Shown here: piece after piece, positions 1-7,723 of the stretch
Layout of the letters: each line of letters starts with the position of its first letter
How positions within the stretch are numbered: the stretch's first letter is position 1
NCBI GenBank assembly: GCA_963617205.1
Contig: CAVEOA010000001.1
Coordinates: forward strand, 1-64,000
DNA length: 64,000 nucleotides
Direction: 5' to 3'
Origin: UBA11524 sp963617205
GTDB lineage: Bacteria > Bacillota > Clostridia > Christensenellales > Aristaeellaceae
Translations under genes and position numbers: made by a program
Notes under the pieces: model-generated
Seen by the model: the letters and a program-made list of their open reading frames with translations, nothing else
What the model was told of the DNA's origin: nothing
Database searches by the model: none

Positions 1-53
1 AGAGTGTTTGACTACGAATCAAAAGGTCGTGGGTTCGAATCCCGCCGGGCTCA
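1..53 (+). tRNA. tRNA-Arg (ACG), 3' part only
   Basis: The window opens inside this gene. The visible part runs from the D-stem 3' strand through the anticodon stem-loop (loop CTACGAA, anticodon ACG), the T-arm (GTGGG/CCCGC around TTCGAAT) and the acceptor 3' strand, ending at discriminator A53. It is identical to the two complete copies downstream. CCA is not encoded. Confidence 0.93.
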
Positions 54-78
54 TTCTTCTCTGCATCCCTGACATCAT

Positions 79-152
79 GGGCTCGTAGCTCAGCTGGATA
101 GAGTGTTTGACTACGAATCAAAAGGTCGTGGGTTCGAATCCCGCCGGGCTCA
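79..152 (+). tRNA. tRNA-Arg (ACG), copy 2
   Basis: A complete 74-nt cloverleaf. The acceptor GGGCTCG pairs with CGGGCTC using two G-U wobbles, the D-arm is GCTC/GAGT, the anticodon stem TTTGA/TCAAA holds the loop CTACGAA (anticodon ACG, read ICG after A34 deamination), and the T-arm is GTGGG/CCCGC. The discriminator is A and no CCA is encoded. It should decode CGU, CGC and CGA. Confidence 0.96.
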
Positions 153-177
153 TTCTTCTCTGCATCCCTGACATCAT

Positions 178-251
178 GGGCTCGTAGCTCAGCTGGATAG
201 AGTGTTTGACTACGAATCAAAAGGTCGTGGGTTCGAATCCCGCCGGGCTCA
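178..251 (+). tRNA. tRNA-Arg (ACG), copy 3
   Basis: Base-for-base identical to the copy at 79-152, with the same cloverleaf and ACG anticodon. After this copy the spacer sequence changes, and the acetyltransferase gene follows 70 bp later. Confidence 0.96.
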
Positions 252-320
252 TTTTCTTCTGCTTTGATCATTCAGGCAGAAGTTTTCTTTTTACAATCAA
301 ATATGAGGAGAAATATTGAT

Positions 321-797
321 ATGGAAAATATCGCCATTCGCCGCGCCGAAGAGAAGGATATACCGGTGCTTGACAAACTGCTGATGCAGGTGCATGATGT
401 ACATCATCAGGTGCGTCCCGATCTGTTCCGCGATGGCACAAAGAAGTACACGGACGAGGAGCTTCGCCAGATTCTAACGAATGATCTTACGCCGGTGTTT
501 GTCGCGGAGAAGGATGGAACGGTGCTCGGCTACGCGTTCTGCATCCATCAGCAGCACGTGAATGACAACAACCTCACGGACATCAAGACGCTCTACATTG
601 ATGATCTGTGCGTTGATGAGAACGCCCGCGGACAACACATCGGGCATCAGCTTTACGACTATGTGGTGGATTTCGCGCGTGCGCATGGCTATTACAATGT
701 GACGCTGAATGTATGGGCGGACAATGTTAATGCGCGAAAGTTCTACGAACGTCTCGACCTGCGTGTGCAGAAAATCGGCATGGAAAAGATTCTGTAA
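321..797 (+). CDS. GNAT-family N-acetyltransferase
   Basis: This is a 158-residue protein beginning MENIAIRRAEEKD. ATG 321 is chosen because a GAGGAG ribosome binding site lies at 305-310; the open frame extends upstream to 264 without a site. The layout is that of a single-domain GNAT: an N-terminal RRAEEKDIP strand-helix, a central strand around LYIDDLCVDENARGQHIG (the acetyl-CoA pyrophosphate loop, an R/Q-x-x-G-x-G/A variant), and a C-terminal NVWADNVNARKFYERLDL motif typical of the family. The acetyl acceptor cannot be predicted. It stands alone between the tRNA array and a strong terminator and is probably cytoplasmic. Its relation to the pectin locus is only one of position. Confidence 0.85.
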   Translation: MENIAIRRAEEKDIPVLDKLLMQVHDVHHQVRPDLFRDGTKKYTDEELRQILTNDLTPVFVAEKDGTVLGYAFCIHQQHVNDNNLTDIKTLYIDDLCVDENARGQHIGHQLYDYVVDFARAHGYYNVTLNVWADNVNARKFYERLDLRVQKIGMEKIL

Positions 798-813
798 TCC
801 TTATGACATCAAC

Positions 814-853
814 AAAACGGACGAAGCTTGTGTGTGGGCTTCGTCCGTTTTTG
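814..853. terminator. Rho-independent terminator, probably bidirectional
   Basis: A 14-bp arm AAAACGGACGAAGC pairs with GCTTCGTCCGTTTT across a 10-base loop. T residues follow on the plus strand and the A-run gives T residues on the minus strand. It lies between two converging genes, the GNAT gene and the AraC-type regulator. Confidence 0.85.
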
Positions 854-860
854 ATTGCAA

Positions 861-3092
861 TCATTCGCCGGATTGCTGCGGCTGACCGTCGCGCATTTCG
901 CTGGGTGTGATGCCGAAATATTTCTTGAAAGCGCGGCGGAAGCTGGCGGCGTTTGTGTAGCCAAGGTCAGCATAGAGCGTTGTCAGGCTGCATGAGCCGC
1001 GTGTGAGCCGTTTCGCTGCTTCATTCATGCGCAAACGCTCGAGGTAGACGCTGAAGTTCTCGCCGGTCTTTTCCTTGAACAGGTGGCTCAGGTACGTTTC
1101 ACTCATGTTGAAGCATTCCCCGACCTTGCTCAGGCAGAGGCTCGGGTCGCTGTAATTTTCCTGCAAATAATGCTCAATGTCATGAATGACGGCAGTCGGC
1201 GTTGTCACGCGGACGAAGAAATCGCACATGGACAGCGCAATGTCCTCCAGCTGCGCGAAGCTGAGCGAGGTGCTGTTCAGCTGCACGTCAAGCACATGGA
1301 GCTTTGCGGCGAGCTCATCCGACTGCGGCGGCAGAATCTGGAAGCGAGCCTTAAACAGTGTGTTTTTAAGGTCGGCGAGCAGCATGTTCAGCAACGGCAT
1401 CGAAAGACTGCGCTCCTCGACATTCTCGCGGTGAATGAGCGCGAACATGTCCGTCGTCTGACTCTTGTTGCCGGAGGTGATGAAGTGGTAGAGCTTTGAG
1501 GAAATTTCAACCGGGTAATACCAGCTTTGCGTGTCCTTGAGGATGAAGTCGTAGGGGAGGAAGATGTGGTGCTTGCCGGTATAGCGCGAGGCGGAGCGCG
1601 CCTGCTCGTAGCTTTCCCACAGGCGGGACGGCTGGACGCAGCGGCTGCCGACGCCGGCATAGAACCACAGTCCATCATGGTCGGACAAATCATCATGCAG
1701 CTCGATGATACGTTGCTGCAGGTCGTTGAGCGACTCCGTCTGCGCGTTGCTGTAGGTTACCAGCACGACAAACTCGCGTGACAGCGTGACGTAGTAATAC
1801 AGAGGGTATTCGCCGGACAGGTGGCGCTCGAGCCCATCAACAATCGCGTCATACTCGGTTTGCAGGGAAACGGTACCGTCATTGTTCTGCCGATTCGCGA
1901 CACAGAACAGCACGTAATGGTGGAGATCGCCCGTCAGATGGAGCGATTCCATCATGTACTGGAACTCATCGTCTGTTGCAACATGACCGGAAAGCAGCTT
2001 GCGAAGGTACGAGGCATTGATAGCGGGGCGCTGCGCGTCAATCTGATTCTGAAGGACAGCATTCGCGTCTTCTGCGGCATCTAAGCGCGTAGTCAGCTGA
2101 TGGATGGGCTTCATGGCGCCGCGGAGCATTAGGACAATCATGCATGCGCCGACAAAGAGCGCTACGAAGAAAATGGTCAGATAGATCCAGGCCAGCGAGC
2201 CGGAAACCTCATTGGCAAGGTCGTTGGGCAGGACGAGATAATACTGCCTTCCGGATTTTGCCTGATTGCGGATGAGCCGGAATTTGCCTGAAACGGCATT
2301 TTGATTGTTGTCAAAGGACAGCGCGTCAAAAGCGAAGGTCTCATTGGACAGCGCACCGATGGAAAAAAGCGGGTCTCCGTCTTTTGTCAGGATGAATACG
2401 GCACTTTCCTCGATTTCCTCCGGCAGCAGCGATGACGACAGGGCATCGGTATCCAGCTCAAAGGTGACGACAACCGGCAGGGAAGACAGCTGCGTGGAAG
2501 ACAGTCCGATGAGAACGGCTAAATCGCCGCTGCGTCCGGAAAAGCGGCTGTAATCGGCAAAAGTCGGTTCAGTGGTGGCACTGTTCAGCAGCGCGATCCA
2601 TGCGTCATATTCCGATGCCTTGAAGCTGCGCGTGCCGATGTAATACAGCTTGGCTGAAACGGATTCGCTGGATGTCAGGATGTGATTGGAGGTTTTGAGG
2701 TACAGCGTGGAGCGGAGAACGGGCAGATTAAACAGTCCGTATTGCCGAGCAGTCAGCGTCTGCATCAGCTTATAGGCGGACAGCACATAATCTGCATCGG
2801 TCTCCTCGGTCAAGGCGGCAAGCTTGAGCAGGGTGCTGTCTGTGCGCAGCTGCAGCGAATAGTCGTTCATGAGCTGAAACTGATTTTCCATGCTGACCGA
2901 AACGCGCGAAAGGTGGCGGCGCTGCTGTTCCCAATAGTCGCTGCGGACGCGGCTGTCATACGTCAGTCCGATACAGACGAGCAGGGAAAGACAAATCAGC
3001 AGAAAGATGGCATAGGTCAGGGCAATTCCGGACGCATGTCCCAATCGGGCGCGCAGCGTTTTCCAAGGTGATGGTGATTTCACGGACATCAT
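861..3092 (-). CDS. Membrane-bound AraC-family transcriptional regulator (YesS-like)
   Basis: About 743 residues. One membrane segment lies near residues 22-45 and a second near 300-323, bracketing a roughly 250-residue extracytoplasmic sensor region. After the second segment come a cytoplasmic linker and a C-terminal AraC DNA-binding domain (about 640-740) with two helix-turn-helix units, the second ending in SFRRAFKKYFGITPSEMR. This architecture matches Bacillus YesS-type activators of rhamnogalacturonan genes. It is divergent from the solute-binding protein gene and probably senses an extracellular pectin oligosaccharide. The start is uncertain: ATG 3092, ATG 3089 and GTG 3083 all lie close to GAGG, and GTG 3083 has the best spacing. 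A direct role in controlling the downstream pectin genes is inferred from position. Confidence 0.85.
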   Translation of the reverse strand: MMSVKSPSPWKTLRARLGHASGIALTYAIFLLICLSLLVCIGLTYDSRVRSDYWEQQRRHLSRVSVSMENQFQLMNDYSLQLRTDSTLLKLAALTEETDADYVLSAYKLMQTLTARQYGLFNLPVLRSTLYLKTSNHILTSSESVSAKLYYIGTRSFKASEYDAWIALLNSATTEPTFADYSRFSGRSGDLAVLIGLSSTQLSSLPVVVTFELDTDALSSSLLPEEIEESAVFILTKDGDPLFSIGALSNETFAFDALSFDNNQNAVSGKFRLIRNQAKSGRQYYLVLPNDLANEVSGSLAWIYLTIFFVALFVGACMIVLMLRGAMKPIHQLTTRLDAAEDANAVLQNQIDAQRPAINASYLRKLLSGHVATDDEFQYMMESLHLTGDLHHYVLFCVANRQNNDGTVSLQTEYDAIVDGLERHLSGEYPLYYYVTLSREFVVLVTYSNAQTESLNDLQQRIIELHDDLSDHDGLWFYAGVGSRCVQPSRLWESYEQARSASRYTGKHHIFLPYDFILKDTQSWYYPVEISSKLYHFITSGNKSQTTDMFALIHRENVEERSLSMPLLNMLLADLKNTLFKARFQILPPQSDELAAKLHVLDVQLNSTSLSFAQLEDIALSMCDFFVRVTTPTAVIHDIEHYLQENYSDPSLCLSKVGECFNMSETYLSHLFKEKTGENFSVYLERLRMNEAAKRLTRGSCSLTTLYADLGYTNAASFRRAFKKYFGITPSEMRDGQPQQSGE

Positions 3093-3118
3093 CCTCGCTT
3101 CAGTGAATTTGAAACATG

Positions 3119-3131
3119 TTTACTCGGTAAA
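3119..3131. promoter_or_regulatory. Possible operator, TTTAC-N3-GTAAA
   Basis: TTTAC TCG GTAAA is a 5-3-5 inverted repeat. It lies about 20 bp downstream of the predicted -10 box of the AraC-type gene, a place suited to repression or autoregulation. It is short and AT-rich and could be chance. Confidence 0.3.
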
Positions 3132-3148
3132 ATAATCCATCTGAAACA

Positions 3149-3177
3149 ATTATAATCGGAAAACCGGCTTTTTTCAA
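3149..3177 (-). promoter_or_regulatory. Promoter of the AraC-type regulator gene
   Basis: Read on the minus strand, the -35 box is TTGAAA (3172-3177), the spacer is 17 bp and the -10 box is TATAAT (3149-3154). This is a good sigma-A match, leaving a leader of about 50 nt. Confidence 0.75.
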
Positions 3178-3253
3178 GTAGGAAAACGATAGAAGGTACA
3201 ATTTTTGACCGCTTGAGCCATCAGAAATGTTCGCTGTAAAAAAGAATTGTTCC

Positions 3254-3282
3254 TTGAAGGACTTTTCTTTTCGTGGTACGAT
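3254..3282 (+). promoter_or_regulatory. Candidate promoter of the pectin transport genes
   Basis: TTGAAG (3254-3259), a 17-bp spacer and TACGAT (3277-3282), with a TGG extended -10 at 3274-3276. The boxes are imperfect, as expected for an activator-dependent promoter. It lies 55 bp before the solute-binding protein start. Confidence 0.5.
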
Positions 3283-3336
3283 ACAATCAGAGCAGAGGCG
3301 TGGGGTATCGCCGATGCAAAAAAGGAGGGTATCAAG

Positions 3337-4842
3337 ATGAAAAAGTTCCTTGCGATGGTACTGGCACTGATGATGACGTGCGCGATCATTCCGATGACGG
3401 TTGCATCTGCCGACGAAGTTGTCAAGCCGGAAAAGATCACCATCATGGTGGATACGACGCTCGTTAATCAGGCGAACGGCCGCGATGCATTTGAAGCGCG
3501 TTGGGAAGAGCTGACCGGCATCGACCTGGTGATCATTCAGCCTGACCATTCCGCTTATTATGATGTGATGCAGCAGACGATGTCCGATCCGGATCAGTGG
3601 CCGGACGTGCTGATCATGTCTTCTACCTATTATTCTGACTTCGCATCCATGGGCGCCCTGTGGGACATGACCGAAGCGTGGGAGAACTCCGAGACGAAGA
3701 ACTCCGGCCGTTTCACCGGCGACAACGTCATCGAAGGTCTGAAGATTAACGGCAGCCTGTACGGCTTCGCGCCCACCCGCGGCAACGGCTGTGTGACCTA
3801 TGTGAAGAAGGCTTGGCTGGACGCAGTCGGCATCACCGAGCTCCCGACGAATTGGGAAGAATACGCGGCAATGCTGGATGCCTTCGCGACGAAGGATCCT
3901 GACGGCAACGGTGTTGACGGCGACACCTACGGCACCTCTGCGGCTGGCTTCATTGGCTCCGAGGCTCCGTTCACCAACTATCTGCCTGAATTCTATCAGG
4001 ATGCGTATCCGTCCTTCATCCTCAAGGATGGCAAGTACGTTGATGGCTTCACCCAGCCCGAAATGAAGGCTGCCCTCGAGCGCATGATCGAAGGCTACAA
4101 CAAGGGCTGGATCGACCCCACCACGCTGACGAACGCCACGAAGGACTGCCGCAACAAGTTCTATGACGAGAAGTTCGGCGTTTTCACCTACTGGGCGGGC
4201 ACCTGGGCAACGAACCTGAAGACGAATCTGGAAGCAAACAGCCATGACTCCGAGCTGATTGCTCTTGAGCCGATTGCTGAGGTTGGCGAATACTTCGACC
4301 GCGTCCCGCCGGTTTGGTGCATTACCACTGCCTGCGCGAATCCTGAAGGCGTGTTCAAGTACTTCATTGACACCATGCTCGACGGCGGCGACATGCAGAT
4401 GCTCTGGACGTACGGCGTTGAGGGCACCCACTGGAGCCGTGCAGCGGAAACCGTGCTGGACGTGACCTACGAAGAGGGTCAGTTCCACTTCCTCGAGAAC
4501 CTCGAGAAGGCCGGCACGCTCTACACCAAGAATCACATCGACCCGATGCTGAGCCTTGCGTCCTTCGCGGATGATTACGACGATCCCAAGTCCGTCAAGG
4601 AAGAAGCACGCGTTTCTTCTGAAATGTTCAACAGCCACTCCAAGCTCGCCGCAATCGTTCCGACGACCGATGAGATGGGTACGTACGGCGCTGACCTGAC
4701 CACGAAGAAGAACGAGCTGATTGCCAACGTCGTCATGGGCAAGATTACCTATGAGCAGGCGATGGAGCAGTTCGAGAGCGAAGGCTATGCCGCGCAGTCC
4801 CAGGCGATTGTCGACAGCCTGAACGCGCTGATTGGTCAGTAA
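3337..4842 (+). CDS. Extracellular solute-binding protein of a carbohydrate ABC importer (LplA/YtcQ type)
   Basis: A 501-residue protein starting MKKFLAMVLAL at ATG 3337, after AAGGAGG at 3322-3328. The first 25 residues form a signal peptide (KK, a hydrophobic core, then VASA before DEVVKPEK). There is no usable lipobox cysteine: the only early Cys sits in MMTC. The body resembles family 1 binding proteins with conserved DLVIIQPDHSAYYDVMQQ, DVLIMSSTYYSDFA and GNGCVTYVKKAWLDAVGI regions. Two permease genes follow, but no ATPase, so a shared MsmX-type ATPase elsewhere is likely. With acetylesterase, GH43, GH105 and GH28 genes downstream, the ligand is probably a rhamnogalacturonan or arabinan-type oligosaccharide. 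The ligand is inferred from context, not read from the sequence. Confidence 0.9.
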   Translation: MKKFLAMVLALMMTCAIIPMTVASADEVVKPEKITIMVDTTLVNQANGRDAFEARWEELTGIDLVIIQPDHSAYYDVMQQTMSDPDQWPDVLIMSSTYYSDFASMGALWDMTEAWENSETKNSGRFTGDNVIEGLKINGSLYGFAPTRGNGCVTYVKKAWLDAVGITELPTNWEEYAAMLDAFATKDPDGNGVDGDTYGTSAAGFIGSEAPFTNYLPEFYQDAYPSFILKDGKYVDGFTQPEMKAALERMIEGYNKGWIDPTTLTNATKDCRNKFYDEKFGVFTYWAGTWATNLKTNLEANSHDSELIALEPIAEVGEYFDRVPPVWCITTACANPEGVFKYFIDTMLDGGDMQMLWTYGVEGTHWSRAAETVLDVTYEEGQFHFLENLEKAGTLYTKNHIDPMLSLASFADDYDDPKSVKEEARVSSEMFNSHSKLAAIVPTTDEMGTYGADLTTKKNELIANVVMGKITYEQAMEQFESEGYAAQSQAIVDSLNALIGQ

Positions 4843-4864
4843 ACCCATCCATTACAAAAGATAA

Positions 4865-4994
4865 AGCCGCTCTGCGGCTGCAGCATGATGGAATCAGAAC
4901 AGGCAAAAGAGCCATTGCCCTGCAAACGACAAAAACATCGGGCATCCGTCTGATGAATGAACATCGGGAGGACGGTCGGCACGAGTCGGCCGTC
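4865..4994 (+). other. Hairpins between binding-protein and permease genes
   Basis: The 207-bp gap holds two stems: AGCCGC-TCT-GCGGCT at 4865-4879, and GACGGTCGG with its wobble partner at 4971-4994, followed by TCTCTCTC. Neither has a real T-run. A known arrangement is 3' stabilisation of the binding-protein mRNA or partial attenuation, so the binding protein is made in excess over the permeases. The functional role here is inference. Confidence 0.4.
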
Positions 4995-5049
4995 TCTCTC
5001 TCATGAACAGAGCGACAATCCGTGAATTTCCGAATAAGGGGGAGAACCT

Positions 5050-6000
5050 ATGAACGGCGCAGCTCAGATCAAGCATCGGAAAGCACCGCTTAAGGTCAGA
5101 ATCTGGAATTACAAGTGGTTCTATCTGATGTTCCTGCCGGTCATGGTGGCAGTTATTGTGTTCCACTATCTGCCAATGGCAGGCGTTTCGTTAGCTTTTT
5201 TCCGCTATCAACCGATTAACCGTGCGAACCCCCTTGAGTTTACGGGGCTTGAAAACTTCCGGAAGCTGTTTGCAACACCTGGCTTCTGGTCGTCCTTCAC
5301 CAACACGCTTGAGATTTCCATCGTCAAGCTGCTGCTGAATACGTTTATGGCGGTGTTCATTTCGCTCCTGCTGAACGAAATGATCTCCACAAAGCTCAAG
5401 AAGCTGTCGCAGACGATTATCTATCTGCCACATTTCATGTCGTGGGTCGTAACGGCGGGCGTCTTCCAGATGCTCTTTTCGCCTGAGACCTCCGGCCTGG
5501 TCAATCAGCTGCTGCTTAAAATGGGCGTCATCGATACAGGCATCTACTTCCTCGGCGATAACGACTGGTGGCGGCTGACCTACTATATCATCAACATTTG
5601 GCATGACACCGGCTGGGGCACGATCATCTTCATGGCAACCCTGACCGGCATTGATCCCGGCATCTATGAGGCGGCATCCATCGATGGCGCTGGTCGCTGG
5701 AAGAAGATGTGGTACATCACGCTTCCTGCGCTTGCCAACACGATTGTGACGGTGCTCGTGCTGAATCTGGCGAAGATCATGAATCTCTTCGAGAGCGTCT
5801 TCGTGCTTCAGAACGCCGCTGTCTATGAGACCTCGCAGGTGCTGCAAACGTACGTCTACTACCAGACCTTCAACGTCGGTGCACGCGTGAATTACGGCTA
5901 CACGACGGCGATTGGCCTGTTCCGCTCGCTGGTGGGCATGGCGCTGGTTCTGATTTGTAATCAGGTCAGCAAGAAGGTCCGCGGCCGCGGCATTGTGTAA
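5050..6000 (+). CDS. ABC sugar transporter permease, LplB-like
   Basis: 316 residues with about six membrane helices. ATG 5050 has AAGGGGGAG a few bases upstream. The ABC-importer EAA loop is visible near residues 214-240 (YEAASIDGAGRWKKMWYITL with its conserved G), the site that docks the ATPase in the cytoplasm. The N-terminus (WNYKWFYLMFLPVMVAVIVFHYLPM) is typical of the LplB / YteP permease group for poly- and oligosaccharides. The partner permease begins 17 bp after its stop. It acts in the inner membrane with the binding protein at 3337 and an ATPase not encoded here. Confidence 0.92.
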   Translation: MNGAAQIKHRKAPLKVRIWNYKWFYLMFLPVMVAVIVFHYLPMAGVSLAFFRYQPINRANPLEFTGLENFRKLFATPGFWSSFTNTLEISIVKLLLNTFMAVFISLLLNEMISTKLKKLSQTIIYLPHFMSWVVTAGVFQMLFSPETSGLVNQLLLKMGVIDTGIYFLGDNDWWRLTYYIINIWHDTGWGTIIFMATLTGIDPGIYEAASIDGAGRWKKMWYITLPALANTIVTVLVLNLAKIMNLFESVFVLQNAAVYETSQVLQTYVYYQTFNVGARVNYGYTTAIGLFRSLVGMALVLICNQVSKKVRGRGIV

Positions 6001-6017
6001 GAAGGGAGGATGTCAAG

Positions 6018-6890
6018 ATGCAGACAACTATGACAAAGGCGCATCGCAAGGGGCACAAGCAGTTCTCCATTTTCCCGTTTGTCAACGGCCTCTTCTTCCT
6101 CATCTTCTGCCTGTTTATCCTCATTCCGCTGTGGAAGGTTATCGTTGACTCCCTTGACCTGAACACGGGCTACGGCATGAAGCTCTGGCCTGAGAAATTC
6201 GGTCTGGCAGGCTATCAGTCCGTATTCAGCAATCCGACGCTGCTCCGTCCGCTGATGATTTCTGTTGTTACGACGGTCACGGGCACGTTCCTCGGTCTGC
6301 TGCTGTCCACAGTCGGCGCATACGTGCTGATTCAGTGGGACATGCCCGGCCGCAACTTCTTCGCCGGCATGCTCCTCTTCACGATGATTTTCCAGGGCGG
6401 CATGATTCCGACCTACATCGTCATGAAGTCGCTCGGCTTGATCAACACGCTGTGGGTCGTCATCCTGATGCCTGCCATTAACGTCTATAATCTGGTGCTG
6501 ATGCGCAACTTCTTCGAGGGTATCCCGACATCGCTGTTCGAGTCCGCAACGCTGGATGGCTGCACGCCGTTGCAGATCTTCTACAAAATCGTGCTGCCGC
6601 TGTCGAAAGCTGCGCTCGCGTCCATCGGTCTGATGTTCGCAGTGTCCTACTGGAACGACTATACGAATTACAAGCTCTACATCACCACAGATCAGACGCT
6701 GTACAACTTCCAGATGAAGCTTCGCTCCATCATCATGGGCTCCGACCTGCCTGCTGCCAACGGCGGCGCAGCGGAGAACACGGTGACGAACGCAGCCGTT
6801 ATCGTGGCCATCCTTCCGTTCATGATTCTCTATCCGTTCCTCCAGAAGTACTTCGTCAAGGGCATCAATATTGGCGCTGTGAAGGAGTAA
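6018..6890 (+). CDS. ABC sugar transporter permease, LplC/YtcP-like
   Basis: 290 residues starting at ATG 6018, with AAGGGAGG nine bases upstream. It has about six membrane segments and an EAA-type loop near residues 175-200 (FESATLDGCTPLQIFYKIVLP). The C-terminus ends YPFLQKYFVKGINIGAVKE, the hallmark ending of the LplC/YtcP (CUT1) permeases. It pairs with the upstream permease as a heterodimeric channel. No ATPase gene follows, as is usual where one MsmX-like ATPase serves several importers. Confidence 0.93.
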   Translation: MQTTMTKAHRKGHKQFSIFPFVNGLFFLIFCLFILIPLWKVIVDSLDLNTGYGMKLWPEKFGLAGYQSVFSNPTLLRPLMISVVTTVTGTFLGLLLSTVGAYVLIQWDMPGRNFFAGMLLFTMIFQGGMIPTYIVMKSLGLINTLWVVILMPAINVYNLVLMRNFFEGIPTSLFESATLDGCTPLQIFYKIVLPLSKAALASIGLMFAVSYWNDYTNYKLYITTDQTLYNFQMKLRSIIMGSDLPAANGGAAENTVTNAAVIVAILPFMILYPFLQKYFVKGINIGAVKE

Positions 6891-6904
6891 TGACATGATA
6901 ACAA

Positions 6905-6954
6905 GCCGCAACGGGGCGCTCCTCGATGGAATGTTCCGTTGCGGCCATTTTTCG
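6905..6954 (+). terminator. Hairpin after the transport genes, terminator-like
   Basis: A perfect 10-bp stem, GCCGCAACGG (6905-6914) with CCGTTGCGGC (6936-6945), encloses a 21-base loop and is followed by CATTTTT. The long loop and short T-run suggest partial termination or an RNA-processing site between the importer and enzyme genes. Confidence 0.55.
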
Positions 6955-6970
6955 TGAAAGGAAAATCAGC

Positions 6971-7723
6971 ATGACGACAATTTTTTGGGCAGGAGATTCG
7001 ACTGTCAAGCAGAATTCAATAGCAACGTATCCGCAGACAGGCATCGGGCAGGTGTTTAACCGTTACACGAAGCGTTATGAGGTGCAGGTTGAGAATTATG
7101 CCGAGAACGGCCGCTCCTCAAAGCAGTTTATCGACGAGGGAAGGCTGGCAGTGATTTATGACCGGATTCAGGTGGGAGATTTTCTCTTCATCCAGTTTGG
7201 TCATAATGACGAGAAAACGGCAGATCCTTCGCGTTACACCGACCCAGACACGGATTTTCCGGCGAATCTGGAGAAGTTCGTCAATGTTGCACGAAATAAG
7301 CATGCGACTCCCGTGTTCATTACGCCGCTGACGCGCTATAATCGCAATGCACCGGGTGCACTCTACACCCATGACCGCTGGGCGGAGAGCATGCGCAGGA
7401 CAGCGAAGCGGCTGAATGTCGCGCTGGTTGACCTGACGAAAATGTCCGAGGAGCTTGTCGATGCGATGGGCGAAAAGGCACAGAAAACGTATTATATGAA
7501 TCTGCCGGCAGGTGTCTATCCGCATTTTCCGCAGGGGCAGCAGGACAATACGCATCTGCAGCCGATGGGCGCGATGGTGTTCGGCGGATTGATTGCCGAT
7601 GCGCTGCATGCGTTGGGCGGCGAATATGCGGCGCTGCTGTGCGATGAATACGACCAGTGGAAGAACGAAACGGCGATGAATGGGGCGACAGCTCCGTCAG
7701 CAAGGGAGGAATTGGAAAGTTGA
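6971..7723 (+). CDS. SGNH/GDSL hydrolase, rhamnogalacturonan acetylesterase-like (CE12)
   Basis: 250 residues. ATG 6971 is preceded by GAAAGGAAA, and the product begins MTTIFWAGDSTVKQN. The SGNH blocks are all present: Ser10 in GDST, Gly47 in NGRSS, Asn79 in FGHND, and Asp192/His195 in DNTHLQPMG. This pattern is that of the YesT/RhgT rhamnogalacturonan acetylesterases, which remove O-acetyl groups from RG-I galacturonate. There is no signal peptide, so it should act in the cytoplasm on imported acetylated oligosaccharides. Its TGA stop overlaps the TTG start of the next gene, so translation of the pair is probably coupled. Confidence 0.88.
   Translation: MTTIFWAGDSTVKQNSIATYPQTGIGQVFNRYTKRYEVQVENYAENGRSSKQFIDEGRLAVIYDRIQVGDFLFIQFGHNDEKTADPSRYTDPDTDFPANLEKFVNVARNKHATPVFITPLTRYNRNAPGALYTHDRWAESMRRTAKRLNVALVDLTKMSEELVDAMGEKAQKTYYMNLPAGVYPHFPQGQQDNTHLQPMGAMVFGGLIADALHALGGEYAALLCDEYDQWKNETAMNGATAPSAREELES

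Larger units (their letters stand above)
1..251 (+). repeat. Exact 99-bp tandem repeat carrying tRNA-Arg
   Basis: The tRNA ends fall at 53, 152 and 251, giving a period of exactly 99 bp. The 25-bp spacers between copies (54-78 and 153-177) are identical as well as the genes, so the unit that was duplicated is tRNA plus spacer. The left edge lies outside the window, so the total copy number is unknown. Confidence 0.95.

Noticed and set aside
1..251. CRISPR-like interpretation of the 99-bp repeats at the left edge
   Set aside because: The repeats are complete tRNA-Arg genes with constant, identical spacers, not short repeats with variable spacers. No cas genes are in the window.
3124..3135. 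The 12-mer TCGGTAAAATAA shared by the upstream regions at 3124 and 14046, as a common regulator site
   Set aside because: It is AT-rich, has only two occurrences, and lies at unlike distances from the genes. It could be chance or a promoter-like piece.
3100..4848. A 582-codon open frame on the minus strand opposite the solute-binding protein gene
   Set aside because: It is the antisense shadow of a well-supported gene with signal peptide, ribosome site and family motifs on the plus strand. It has no ribosome site and no recognisable domain.
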